Shown here in pieces: positions 38,076 to 45,137 of a stretch of 64,000 nucleotides of DNA. How positions within the stretch are numbered: the stretch's first letter is position 1; the number at the start of each line of letters is the position of its first letter. A program made the translations under genes and the position numbers. The notes beneath the pieces are model-generated. The model was not told the origin of the DNA. It did no database searches and saw only the letters and a list, made by a program, of their open reading frames with translations. This stretch comes from Alkalibacterium sp. (GTDB lineage Bacteria; Bacillota; Bacilli; Lactobacillales; Carnobacteriaceae_A), in NCBI GenBank assembly GCA_007692455.1, contig RECC01000036.1, positions 124,001-188,000 on the forward strand, in the 5' to 3' direction.

Positions 38076-38855
38076 ATGAGTATAGAAGAATTGGATAGTC
38101 TGATAAAAAAATGGCTTTACGAAATAAAAGAATATTTGGCAGCTAATAAAGATAAGGTGCTGGAAGTTGAACAAAAAACTGCTGACAATGATCTAGTCAC
38201 TGAAATGGATAAATTTATTGAAGAAAGACTTGTATCCAACATTAGAGAGCACTTCCCTGAAGATAAAATTGTTGGAGAAGAAGGGTTCGGAGACGAGATT
38301 TCTTCTTTGGAAGGAAGAGTCTGGATTATCGACCCTATTGATGGCACCTTGAATTTTGTCAAGCAGCAGGAGAACTTTGCCGTAATGCTGGCGTTATACG
38401 ATGATGGCATTGGCCAGCTTGCTTATGTATTTGACGTAACAGATAACAAATTGTATTCAGCAATTAAAAATAAAGGGGTTAGTTGTAATGGTAAACAACT
38501 AAAAAAACCTCAAGACTTAACACTTTCAGAAGGCTTGATAGCTTCCAGTTCAGCACTGATGATTAAGAATAATACAAGTGGTTTGAAAGCTATTGCCGAG
38601 TCAAGTCTGGGTGTGAGAATGCTTGGGTCTGCCGGTTTGGAGACGTTAGAAGTAGTTAAAGGAAATGTAGTAGCATACCTTGCTTCAAATTTGAAACCAT
38701 GGGATATCGCACCGGGGATCGTGTTTATGAAGGAGCTAGGGCTCACAGCGACTGATTTTAATGGAAATTCACTCGACTTACTTTCAAATAACAATCTGTT
38801 ATTGTCAACTAATAAAGCGCATGGTGAAATTGTAGACTTACTCAAAGAAATATAA
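38076..38855 (+). CDS. Inositol monophosphatase family protein (SuhB/CysQ-like)
   Basis: A Mg-dependent, Li-sensitive-type phosphatase fold of 259 residues. Metal motifs: GEEGFGDE (the acidic Glu pair), then WIIDPIDGTLNFV (DPxDGT) and the C-terminal LKPWDIAPGIVFMKELG (WDxAxG). Substrates in this family range from inositol phosphate to 3'-phosphoadenosine phosphate and fructose 1,6-bisphosphate, and cannot be told from sequence. ATGAGGAG provides the ribosome binding site. In Lactobacillales a gene of this type often lies before ylaN/typA, as here. Confidence 0.9.
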   Translation: MSIEELDSLIKKWLYEIKEYLAANKDKVLEVEQKTADNDLVTEMDKFIEERLVSNIREHFPEDKIVGEEGFGDEISSLEGRVWIIDPIDGTLNFVKQQENFAVMLALYDDGIGQLAYVFDVTDNKLYSAIKNKGVSCNGKQLKKPQDLTLSEGLIASSSALMIKNNTSGLKAIAESSLGVRMLGSAGLETLEVVKGNVVAYLASNLKPWDIAPGIVFMKELGLTATDFNGNSLDLLSNNNLLLSTNKAHGEIVDLLKEI

Positions 38856-38862
38856 AAAAACA

Positions 38863-38892
38863 TTGTATTAGCATGTACATTACTGATATAAT
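38863..38892 (+). promoter_or_regulatory. Promoter of the typA leader
   Basis: TTGTAT (38863-38868), an 18-base spacer and a perfect TATAAT (38887-38892) with an extended TGA. The predicted start is near 38899. Confidence 0.7.
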
Positions 38893-38922
38893 ATTTACTG
38901 CAACAAGACAGGATATCTGGGG

Positions 38923-38964
38923 AACATTTATCTTTGAGTTTTCTTAGGGATAAGTGTTTTTTTT
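38923..38964 (+). terminator. Terminator inside the typA leader (probable attenuator)
   Basis: AACATTTATCTTTGAG pairs with CTTAGGGATAAGTGTT (some G-U pairs), then eight Ts. It lies downstream of a good promoter and about 90 bases upstream of the typA start. It would give a ~65-base short transcript unless read through, and may also stop read-through from the upstream phosphatase gene. Confidence 0.75.
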
Positions 38965-39054
38965 ATGACAGAATATGAAAGTAGCATGAAAACTTAATTA
39001 ATGTAATGATGATTGTGTATTAACAATCAGAGGAAAGAATAACGGAGGAATTAA

Positions 39055-40887
39055 ATGAATAGAAGAGATGATATTAGAAATATAGCTATAATAGCTCACG
39101 TTGACCATGGTAAAACAACTTTAGTAGATGAACTGCTGAAACAGTCAGATACTTTATCAGCACATGGTGAATTGGGTGAACGTGCCATGGATTCGAATGA
39201 TATTGAAAAAGAACGTGGCATTACCATTCTTGCTAAAAATACAGCAGTTAACTACAAAGAACACCGCATCAATATACTTGACACACCTGGTCACGCAGAT
39301 TTCGGTGGAGAAGTAGAACGTATCATGAAAATGGTAGACGGTGTCGTATTGGTTGTAGATGCATATGAAGGAACAATGCCGCAAACTCGTTTTGTCTTAA
39401 AAAAAGCACTTGAAATGAAACTCCGTCCGTTGGTAGTTGTCAACAAAATTGACAAGCCGACAGCCAGACCGGAAGAAGTTGTAGACGAAGTACTTGATCT
39501 GTTAATCGAACTGGATGCAGACGAAGAACAATTGGAATTCCCAGTTATCTATGCTTCTGCTATAAATGGAACCAGCAGTTACACTGTTGACCTTGACAGT
39601 CAGCAGCAGACAATGGAACCGATATTTGAAAGTATCCTGAAAGAAATCCCGGCTCCTGTTGATAACAGTGATGAACCGTTACAGTTCCAGGTTTCACTGC
39701 TTGATTATAATGATTATGTAGGCCGTATTGGTATCGGACGTGTCTTCCGCGGAGAAATTAAAGTTGGAGACAATGTTACTTTAAGTAAACTAGATGGAAC
39801 CACTAAAAACTTCCGAGTTACAAAATTATTCGGATTCTTTGGATTGGATCGTGTGGAAATTCAGTCAGCCAAAGCAGGAGAATTAATTGCGGTTTCCGGC
39901 TTCGAAGATATTTTCGTCGGTGAAACGGTTACCCCAGTTGATCATATAGACCCACTACCGATTTTGCATATCGATGAACCAACACTTCAGATGACTTTCC
40001 TGGTCAACAACTCTCCATTTGCTGGTAGAGAAGGGAAGTGGGTAACTTCTCGTAAGATTGAAGAAAGACTGATGCTTCAGCTGCAGACGGACGTGTCTCT
40101 GAAAGTTGAACAAACAGCATCTCCAGATGAATGGATTGTATCTGGTCGAGGAGAACTGCACTTGTCTATTCTTATTGAAAACATGAGAAGAGAAGGTTAC
40201 GAAATGCAGGTTTCCAGACCAGTTGTAATCATTAAAGAAATTGACGGACAGAAATTTGAACCTTTCGAAAGAGTTCAGATTGATACTCCTGAAGAATATA
40301 TGGGAGCTGTCATAGAGAACCTTGGAACCCGTAAGGCTGAAATGCAGGATATGATTCACACTGGTAATGGCCAGGTTAGACTCATTTTCCTTGCTCCAGC
40401 TAGAGGTCTAATAGGCTTCACTAACGAATTCCTTTCAATGACAAGGGGCTATGGTATTCTAAATCACACATTTGACCAGTATTTACCGATGCTTGGTGGT
40501 AAAACCGGTGAAAGACGTAATGGTGCTCTCGTTTCTATGGAAAATGGCGTAGCCACTACCTATGGAATTATGAATCTTGAAGACCGTGGAGTTATTTTCC
40601 TTGAGCCTGGAACGGAAATTTACGAAGGTATGATTGTTGGACAGCATAACAGAGACAATGACCTTGCTGTTAACTTAACTAAAGAAAAACAGAAGACTAA
40701 TATTCGTTCTGCAAATAAGGATCAGACCAATGTTATCAAGCGTCCAAGAATCATGACACTTGAAGAATCTCTTGAGTTTCTGGCAGATGACGAGTACTGT
40801 GAAGTTACTCCGGAATCTATCCGTCTGAGAAAGAAAATTTTAAATAAGAACTTACGTGAAAAATCAGCAAAAAAATCAAATAATTAA
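39055..40887 (+). CDS. typA: Ribosome-associated GTPase TypA/BipA
   Basis: A translational GTPase of the EF-G superfamily that helps 50S assembly and growth at low temperature or stress. The G1 motif AHVDHGKTTL is at 14-23. The ERGITI switch I, DTPGHADFGGEV and VVNKIDKP motifs follow. Domain II, the EF-G-like domain III/V and the BipA-specific C-terminal domain are all present in 610 residues. The ribosome binding site is CGGAGGAA. It is preceded by a 156-base leader containing a terminator, so expression may be controlled by attenuation; a GATTGT/ACAATC hairpin also lies close to the start. Confidence 0.97.
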   Translation: MNRRDDIRNIAIIAHVDHGKTTLVDELLKQSDTLSAHGELGERAMDSNDIEKERGITILAKNTAVNYKEHRINILDTPGHADFGGEVERIMKMVDGVVLVVDAYEGTMPQTRFVLKKALEMKLRPLVVVNKIDKPTARPEEVVDEVLDLLIELDADEEQLEFPVIYASAINGTSSYTVDLDSQQQTMEPIFESILKEIPAPVDNSDEPLQFQVSLLDYNDYVGRIGIGRVFRGEIKVGDNVTLSKLDGTTKNFRVTKLFGFFGLDRVEIQSAKAGELIAVSGFEDIFVGETVTPVDHIDPLPILHIDEPTLQMTFLVNNSPFAGREGKWVTSRKIEERLMLQLQTDVSLKVEQTASPDEWIVSGRGELHLSILIENMRREGYEMQVSRPVVIIKEIDGQKFEPFERVQIDTPEEYMGAVIENLGTRKAEMQDMIHTGNGQVRLIFLAPARGLIGFTNEFLSMTRGYGILNHTFDQYLPMLGGKTGERRNGALVSMENGVATTYGIMNLEDRGVIFLEPGTEIYEGMIVGQHNRDNDLAVNLTKEKQKTNIRSANKDQTNVIKRPRIMTLEESLEFLADDEYCEVTPESIRLRKKILNKNLREKSAKKSNN

Positions 40888-40897
40888 TTCTTAGCTA

Positions 40898-40926
40898 TTG
40901 CGTTTCATTCACAATCTCTATATGAT
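40898..40926 (+). promoter_or_regulatory. Promoter of ylaN
   Basis: TTGCGT (40898-40903), a 17-base spacer and TATGAT (40921-40926). This promoter lies inside the longest in-frame ORF extension of ylaN, which supports the downstream start. Confidence 0.7.
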
Positions 40927-40969
40927 ATACTTATTAAAGTATAGTGATTCGATAATAAAGGAGACTGGA

Positions 40970-41248
40970 TTGCCTATGGATCAGTTACAAATAGCTCTGG
41001 CTAAAGATATTCTCGAAGACGATGCCAAGCATATCACTTCACTCATTGAAAATCAGCAGCACCTTTGTGTGTCTTGTCCGGCTTTCGAAGAAGTAATCGA
41101 CACTCAAATGTTCGGCTTTTCTAAAAAAGTAGAATTTGCTACTGCTATGGGCATGCTTGATGAAGAAGAAGGACAGATCATGTTAAGTCAGTTGGAAAAA
41201 CACTTGAACGATGTCTATTCTGAAGCATTCAATACGTCTAAAAAATAA
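40970..41248 (+). CDS. ylaN: YlaN family protein (DUF1507)
   Basis: A small conserved cytoplasmic protein (about 92 residues) of Firmicutes, reported essential or iron-homeostasis related in Bacillus and Staphylococcus. The HLCVSCPAFEEVIDTQMFGFSKKVEFA segment with a C-x2-C pair and the C-terminal helical LEKHLNDVYSEAF are family features. Two starts compete: TTG 40970, six bases from AAGGAG (40958-40963), and ATG 40976. I prefer TTG on spacing. The frame extends further upstream to 40898, but that part coincides with the promoter. It is followed by a terminator. Confidence 0.88.
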   Translation: MPMDQLQIALAKDILEDDAKHITSLIENQQHLCVSCPAFEEVIDTQMFGFSKKVEFATAMGMLDEEEGQIMLSQLEKHLNDVYSEAFNTSKK

Positions 41249-41259
41249 TTAATTGATTT

Positions 41260-41290
41260 GAAAACTCCCTCACACTGAGGGAGTTTTTTG
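41260..41290 (+). terminator. Terminator after ylaN
   Basis: AAAACTCCCT / AGGGAGTTTT stem with T-run. An extended -10 (TGTTATAAT, 41289-41297) directly after it may start the next transcript. Confidence 0.92.
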
Positions 41291-41323
41291 TTATAATGAA
41301 AAAAACAAATGAAGGTGGATAAA

Positions 41324-41629
41324 ATGACAGAGCAATTAAGCGGTAGAGTGGGTATGGTTATCTGGCTTTACACTACAAAATATGTTAATAAATTGAAACG
41401 GTACGGATTAGTGCATTATGTGTCTAAAAACATGAACTACGTCATTCTTTATGTCAATAGGGAAGAAAGAGAAGAATTGTCCAAAACAATAGGTAAACTG
41501 CACTTTGTGAGGAAAGTAGAAGATGCTCATCAGTGTGATATTCCGAAAACTTTTGAAGGCATTCTGGATGAAGTCGATCAGTTGAATCCCAAAAAAGAAG
41601 AAAAGGATTTCTTTGAAACCATTATTTAA
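41324..41629 (+). CDS. ylbG: YlbG family protein (DUF2129)
   Basis: A small conserved Firmicutes protein of 101 residues, function unknown. The family pattern is visible: GMVIWLYTTKYVNKLKRYGLVHYVSKNMNYVILYVN, then the FVRKVEDAHQCDIPKTF end of the domain. It lies just before rsmD and coaD, the same neighbourhood as in Bacillus (ylbG-rsmD/ylbH-coaD-ylbL). Start ATG 41324, six bases from GAAGGTGG, is preferred over ATG 41309. Confidence 0.9.
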   Translation: MTEQLSGRVGMVIWLYTTKYVNKLKRYGLVHYVSKNMNYVILYVNREEREELSKTIGKLHFVRKVEDAHQCDIPKTFEGILDEVDQLNPKKEEKDFFETII

Positions 41630-41647
41630 TAAGAAGGACTGGCATAT

Positions 41648-42211
41648 ATGAGAGTTATTTCAGGTGAATACGGAGGCAGACCTTTAAAATCTGTCAAAGG
41701 AAACAGCACGAGACCCACTACGGATAAAATAAAAGAATCATTATTTCAAGTGATCGGTCCTTACTTTGATGGTGGCAAGGCATTGGATTTGTTCGCAGGC
41801 AGTGGCGCTTTAGGAATTGAAGCGGTATCCAGAGGGATGGACGAAGCGTATCTGATTGATATGAATCCCCAGGCGATAGCTGTTATACGTGAAAATATCA
41901 AAATGACTAAAGAAGAGAGTAAATTTACTGTCATGAAAAGTAAGGATAAGTCGGCAATCAGTCAATTGAGCAGTAAAGAAATTAAATTTGACCTTGTATT
42001 CCTCGATCCTCCTTATGCAGACCAGGGGATTACTTCAGTTATGCAGGATTTGATTAAAAATGATTTATTGAATGACGGCGCAATTATCGTTTGTGAAACG
42101 GACAAGTTTAGTGAAGTGATTAGCGACAATCCACAACTTATCCTATTCAAAGAAAAAATATACGGGCAGACAAAGTTATCCTTGTTTGAAAGGACGTTGC
42201 AGGATGTATAA
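41648..42211 (+). CDS. rsmD: 16S rRNA (guanine966-N2)-methyltransferase RsmD
   Basis: Methylates G966 in the small-subunit rRNA. At 187 residues it starts MRVISGEYGGRPLKS, with the GNSTRPTTDKIKESLF region, the SAM-binding DLFAGSGALGIEA motif and the catalytic FLDPPYA motif, all RsmD-specific. GAAGGACTGG precedes the start. Its 3' end overlaps coaD by eight bases, so the two are co-translated; the pairing is conserved widely in bacteria. Confidence 0.96.
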   Translation: MRVISGEYGGRPLKSVKGNSTRPTTDKIKESLFQVIGPYFDGGKALDLFAGSGALGIEAVSRGMDEAYLIDMNPQAIAVIRENIKMTKEESKFTVMKSKDKSAISQLSSKEIKFDLVFLDPPYADQGITSVMQDLIKNDLLNDGAIIVCETDKFSEVISDNPQLILFKEKIYGQTKLSLFERTLQDV

Positions 42212-42701
42212 AGGAATGTATGTTGGAAGTTTTGACCCGGTAACAAAAGGGCACATTAATATTCTGAAACGCGCCTCACTGTTGTTTGATGAAGTTATAG
42301 TGGTGGTCAGCGCCAGTACGTCTAAACAATACTGGTTTTCCGCTGAAGAAAGAGCAGGATTTATTGAAGAGACTCTGGCAGATGAAAACATCACGAACAT
42401 AAGAATACTGACCCACGACGGTTTGACCGTTAAACTTGCTGAAAAGCTGGGAATTACTGTTCTTATCAGAGGTATTCGCTCCGTAAAGGATATGGAATTC
42501 GAAGTCGATGTGGCAACCTTGAATAAAATCCAGAATCAGTCTATAGAAACTGTCTTTTTGATAGCTGATGAAAAGTACCGTTCAATCAGTTCGTCTATGG
42601 TGAAAGAAATTGCCTATTATCAAGGGAAAATAGACGAACTGGTGCCGGCTGCAGTCGAGAAAGCAATGATTGAGCATGTCAAGAAAAGGTGGCCTGAATA
42701 A
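42204..42701 (+). CDS. coaD: Phosphopantetheine adenylyltransferase
   Basis: Fourth step of CoA synthesis: transfers AMP from ATP to 4'-phosphopantetheine. The nucleotidyltransferase signature GSFDPVTKGH is present, and the C-terminal RSISSSMVKEIAYYQG holds the second conserved motif. Its 165 residues match the hexameric bacterial PPAT. Start choice: ATG 42204 (MYKGMYVGSFD) after AAAGGA is preferred over an in-frame ATG at 42186 inside rsmD. CoA produced here is the acceptor used by the PDH complex encoded upstream. Confidence 0.96.
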   Translation: MYKGMYVGSFDPVTKGHINILKRASLLFDEVIVVVSASTSKQYWFSAEERAGFIEETLADENITNIRILTHDGLTVKLAEKLGITVLIRGIRSVKDMEFEVDVATLNKIQNQSIETVFLIADEKYRSISSSMVKEIAYYQGKIDELVPAAVEKAMIEHVKKRWPE

Positions 42702-43736
42702 TTGAATAAAAAAAGATTCTACTCAATTCTGCTGGCAGCTTTGCTGCTCTATGTGTTTTTCTTTCTCCCTGTTCCATATTATGTCGAACGACCGGGTAAT
42801 GCAGTAGCAATTGGACCAATGGTCGAAGTTGAAGGTAATAGTGAAGAGAATAATGGAGAGCTCATGCTGACCACGATTGAACTCTTTAGAGCTACTCCCT
42901 TTACTGCCTTGTTTCAGTTTTTGCCCTTTCACAGCGGTGTTGGAGAAAATCAGTTGCTAGGCCAATTTGAGGATTATTCTGAGTACCGTACACTACAGCG
43001 CTACTATATGGAAAATTCCATCAATATGGCTAAAGCAGCAGCTTTCAGTGAAGCTGACTTACCCCATGACGTTGATTATAGAGGTGTATATGTCATGAAT
43101 GTTTCAAATCAGTCAAATTTTCTGGGCTTAATTGAAACTGGAGATGGTATCCGAGAAGTAAATGGGCACTCCTTTTTAAATACTGAAGAATTTGTTGATT
43201 TAATCAGTAGTAAGGCGGAAGGAGAGTCAATCCGTCTGACGGTGGAAAGAGATTCTGAAGAGATGATAGTAGAAGAAGAACTTATTGTTTTAGAAGAGAC
43301 GGGTCAACCTGGTATCGGAATAAGTCTTGTAACACGTTCTTTAGTTGAGACTACCCCCACAGTATCAATCCGATCTGGCAATATTGGAGGCCCTTCAGCA
43401 GGTTTGCTCTTTGCTCTTGAAGTCTACTCACAGATTACAGACCAGCCCTTTAACGATTTGAAAATAGCTGGAACAGGCACCATTAATGATCAGGGCGTTG
43501 TGGGTCGAGTCGGGGGAGTAGATAAGAAGGTGGTTGCTGCAGACCGTGAAGGTGTAGATATATTTTTTGTGCCTGATGATATTATCGAGGACGATTTGCT
43601 GCTAAGCTATCCTGCCATTCAATCAAACTATCAAACCGCACTGGAAACTGCAGAAGCTATAGATACGGAAATGGAAATTGTCGCTGTTAATCATTTCAGT
43701 GAAGCTATTAGTTACCTTTATGACTTAGACAGGTAA
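42702..43736 (+). CDS. PDZ domain-containing Lon-type membrane protease (YlbL/SepM family)
   Basis: An N-terminal membrane anchor (residues 7-27), an extracytoplasmic region with a PDZ domain (about 128-200), and a C-terminal S16 (Lon-like) protease domain. The catalytic serine is Ser232 in NIGGPSAG, and the catalytic lysine lies in GGVDKKVVAA (about 271-280). In streptococci SepM processes the competence peptide CSP, and in Bacillus YlbL is linked to the DNA damage response. Its place just upstream of comEA is notable, but the same order occurs in non-competent species. The start is TTG 42702, immediately after the coaD stop, with AAAGGTGG upstream. At 344 residues it is full length. Confidence 0.92.
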   Translation: MNKKRFYSILLAALLLYVFFFLPVPYYVERPGNAVAIGPMVEVEGNSEENNGELMLTTIELFRATPFTALFQFLPFHSGVGENQLLGQFEDYSEYRTLQRYYMENSINMAKAAAFSEADLPHDVDYRGVYVMNVSNQSNFLGLIETGDGIREVNGHSFLNTEEFVDLISSKAEGESIRLTVERDSEEMIVEEELIVLEETGQPGIGISLVTRSLVETTPTVSIRSGNIGGPSAGLLFALEVYSQITDQPFNDLKIAGTGTINDQGVVGRVGGVDKKVVAADREGVDIFFVPDDIIEDDLLLSYPAIQSNYQTALETAEAIDTEMEIVAVNHFSEAISYLYDLDR

Positions 43737-43777
43737 TGACACTTCATGTTTATAGATATGTCAAATAGTTTAATTTT

Positions 43778-43808
43778 TAAGAGTAGATTTTTCTACTCTT
43801 TTTTTTAT
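43778..43808 (+). terminator. Terminator before comEA
   Basis: AAGAGTAGA / TCTACTCTT stem with T-run of eight, ending the ylbG-rsmD-coaD-ylbL unit. Confidence 0.88.
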
Positions 43809-43876
43809 GCGAAAAAGTGAGTTTTTGAGTAAATGGATAATATTATAATTAAGAGTAAAGAAAGGGGGATTAACAT

Positions 43877-44515
43877 GTGGAAAGACTTAAGGAGTATAGA
43901 CTGCCGTTGGCGATTATAGTAATCTGTCTGACAGTGTTATGTGCAGGTTTCTTATTTTTTGATAGATCCACTGATAAGCTCAGATTGGAAGAAGAAATTG
44001 TAGAAGTAAGTTTGGAGTCACTGCTTGATATGAATACCTACGAGGATGAAAATATCCAGGTAATTGAATCAGAATTTTTCCCTCTAATGGTCGATGTGAA
44101 AGGGGCTGTTGTTTCACCTGGGGTATATGAACTTATAAAAGGAGAGAGAGTAGACAATGCCATAAAAAAAGCTGGAGGCTTAACAAAAGAAGCTGACGCT
44201 AATGCTGTTAATTTTGCCCTGCATGTTACAGATGAAATGCTGATTTATGTACCCTATCAGGGAGAGGAAGGCATTACATCAGCCTATAAAAGTATGGAAG
44301 CAGCAGGAGAGCAGACAGAGCAGTTAATAAACATTAATACAGCAGAAATGACAGTATTGCTGGAATTAAATGGTATTGGTCCTCAAAAGGCTCAGTCAAT
44401 CATAGAACACAGAGAGACTAAAGGGTTATTTAAAACCATAGAGGAATTGACAGAAGTTTCAGGTATTGGACTTAAAACGCTAGAAAAAATTCAGAATCAG
44501 ATAACAGTAAACTGA
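43877..44515 (+). CDS. comEA: ComEA family DNA-binding competence protein
   Basis: The surface DNA receptor of natural transformation. One N-terminal membrane helix (about 8-28), a SLBB domain (VDVKGAVVSPGVYELIKGERVDNAI), a linker, and a C-terminal double helix-hairpin-helix (ININTAEMTVLLELNGIGPQKAQSIIEHR, then EELTEVSGIGLKTLEKIQ) are all intact in 212 residues. The start is GTG 43877, seven to eight bases from AAAGGGGGA; an ATG at 43875 is in another frame. It is followed by comEB and comEC, the usual late competence operon. I found no competence sigma-factor box upstream. Confidence 0.94.
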   Translation: MERLKEYRLPLAIIVICLTVLCAGFLFFDRSTDKLRLEEEIVEVSLESLLDMNTYEDENIQVIESEFFPLMVDVKGAVVSPGVYELIKGERVDNAIKKAGGLTKEADANAVNFALHVTDEMLIYVPYQGEEGITSAYKSMEAAGEQTEQLININTAEMTVLLELNGIGPQKAQSIIEHRETKGLFKTIEELTEVSGIGLKTLEKIQNQITVN

Positions 44516-44601
44516 AAACATGATTGAATCAACCGGTTGGCTCTAGTATACTGATTTAAAACTTTAATTAATATCTATTGAGTTGAATGGAGAGATTATT
44601 T

Positions 44602-45087
44602 ATGAATGAACGAATTCCATGGAATCAGTATTTCATGTCTCAAAGTATGCTGCTGTCCATGCGAAGCACCTGTAGCAGATTGGCAGTAGGTGCGACTATT
44701 GTACGTGACAAGCGAGTCATTTCTGGCGGCTACAATGGATCGGTAAGTGGAGATGTTCACTGCATTGATGAAGGCTGTTATGTTGTTGACGGTCACTGTG
44801 TCAGAACAGTCCATGCAGAAGCAAATGCACTCTTGCAGTGTGCTAAATTCGGAGTGGAAACTGAAGGGGCAGATGTTTATGTGACCCATTTCCCTTGCCT
44901 GCAGTGTACAAAGCAACTTATCCAAAGTGGTATTAATAAAATTTTCTATCTGGAAGATTACCATAACCACGAATATGCTGTTGAGCTACTCAAGCGCGCC
45001 AATGTAAAAACCGAAAAAATATCTGTTCCTTCTGAATTTTTCAAAAGTATTGATACTGTGTTTTATAAACCTGAAGCAAATGAGTAG
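44602..45087 (+). CDS. comEB: ComEB / dCMP deaminase family protein
   Basis: A zinc-dependent cytidine/deoxycytidylate deaminase. The zinc and catalytic residues are His71-Ala-Glu73 (VHAEANAL) and Cys99/Cys102 (FPCLQC). The extra GCYVVDGHC segment is typical of the dCMP deaminase subgroup. It would convert dCMP to dUMP for thymidylate synthesis; its role in competence beyond operon membership is not established. Start ATG 44602, seven bases from GGAGAG, is preferred over ATG 44587. An 86-base gap separates it from comEA, and its stop is followed closely by the open frame of comEC. Confidence 0.93.
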   Translation: MNERIPWNQYFMSQSMLLSMRSTCSRLAVGATIVRDKRVISGGYNGSVSGDVHCIDEGCYVVDGHCVRTVHAEANALLQCAKFGVETEGADVYVTHFPCLQCTKQLIQSGINKIFYLEDYHNHEYAVELLKRANVKTEKISVPSEFFKSIDTVFYKPEANE

Positions 45088-45137
45088 CATACATTAAAGG
45101 GAAACTTGTTTTTCCTGCCATTCTGTTACTGCTCTAT

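Noticed and set aside
40898-40969. Longer N-terminus of YlaN starting at TTG 40898
   Set aside because: The extension contains the -35 and -10 boxes of the gene's own promoter.
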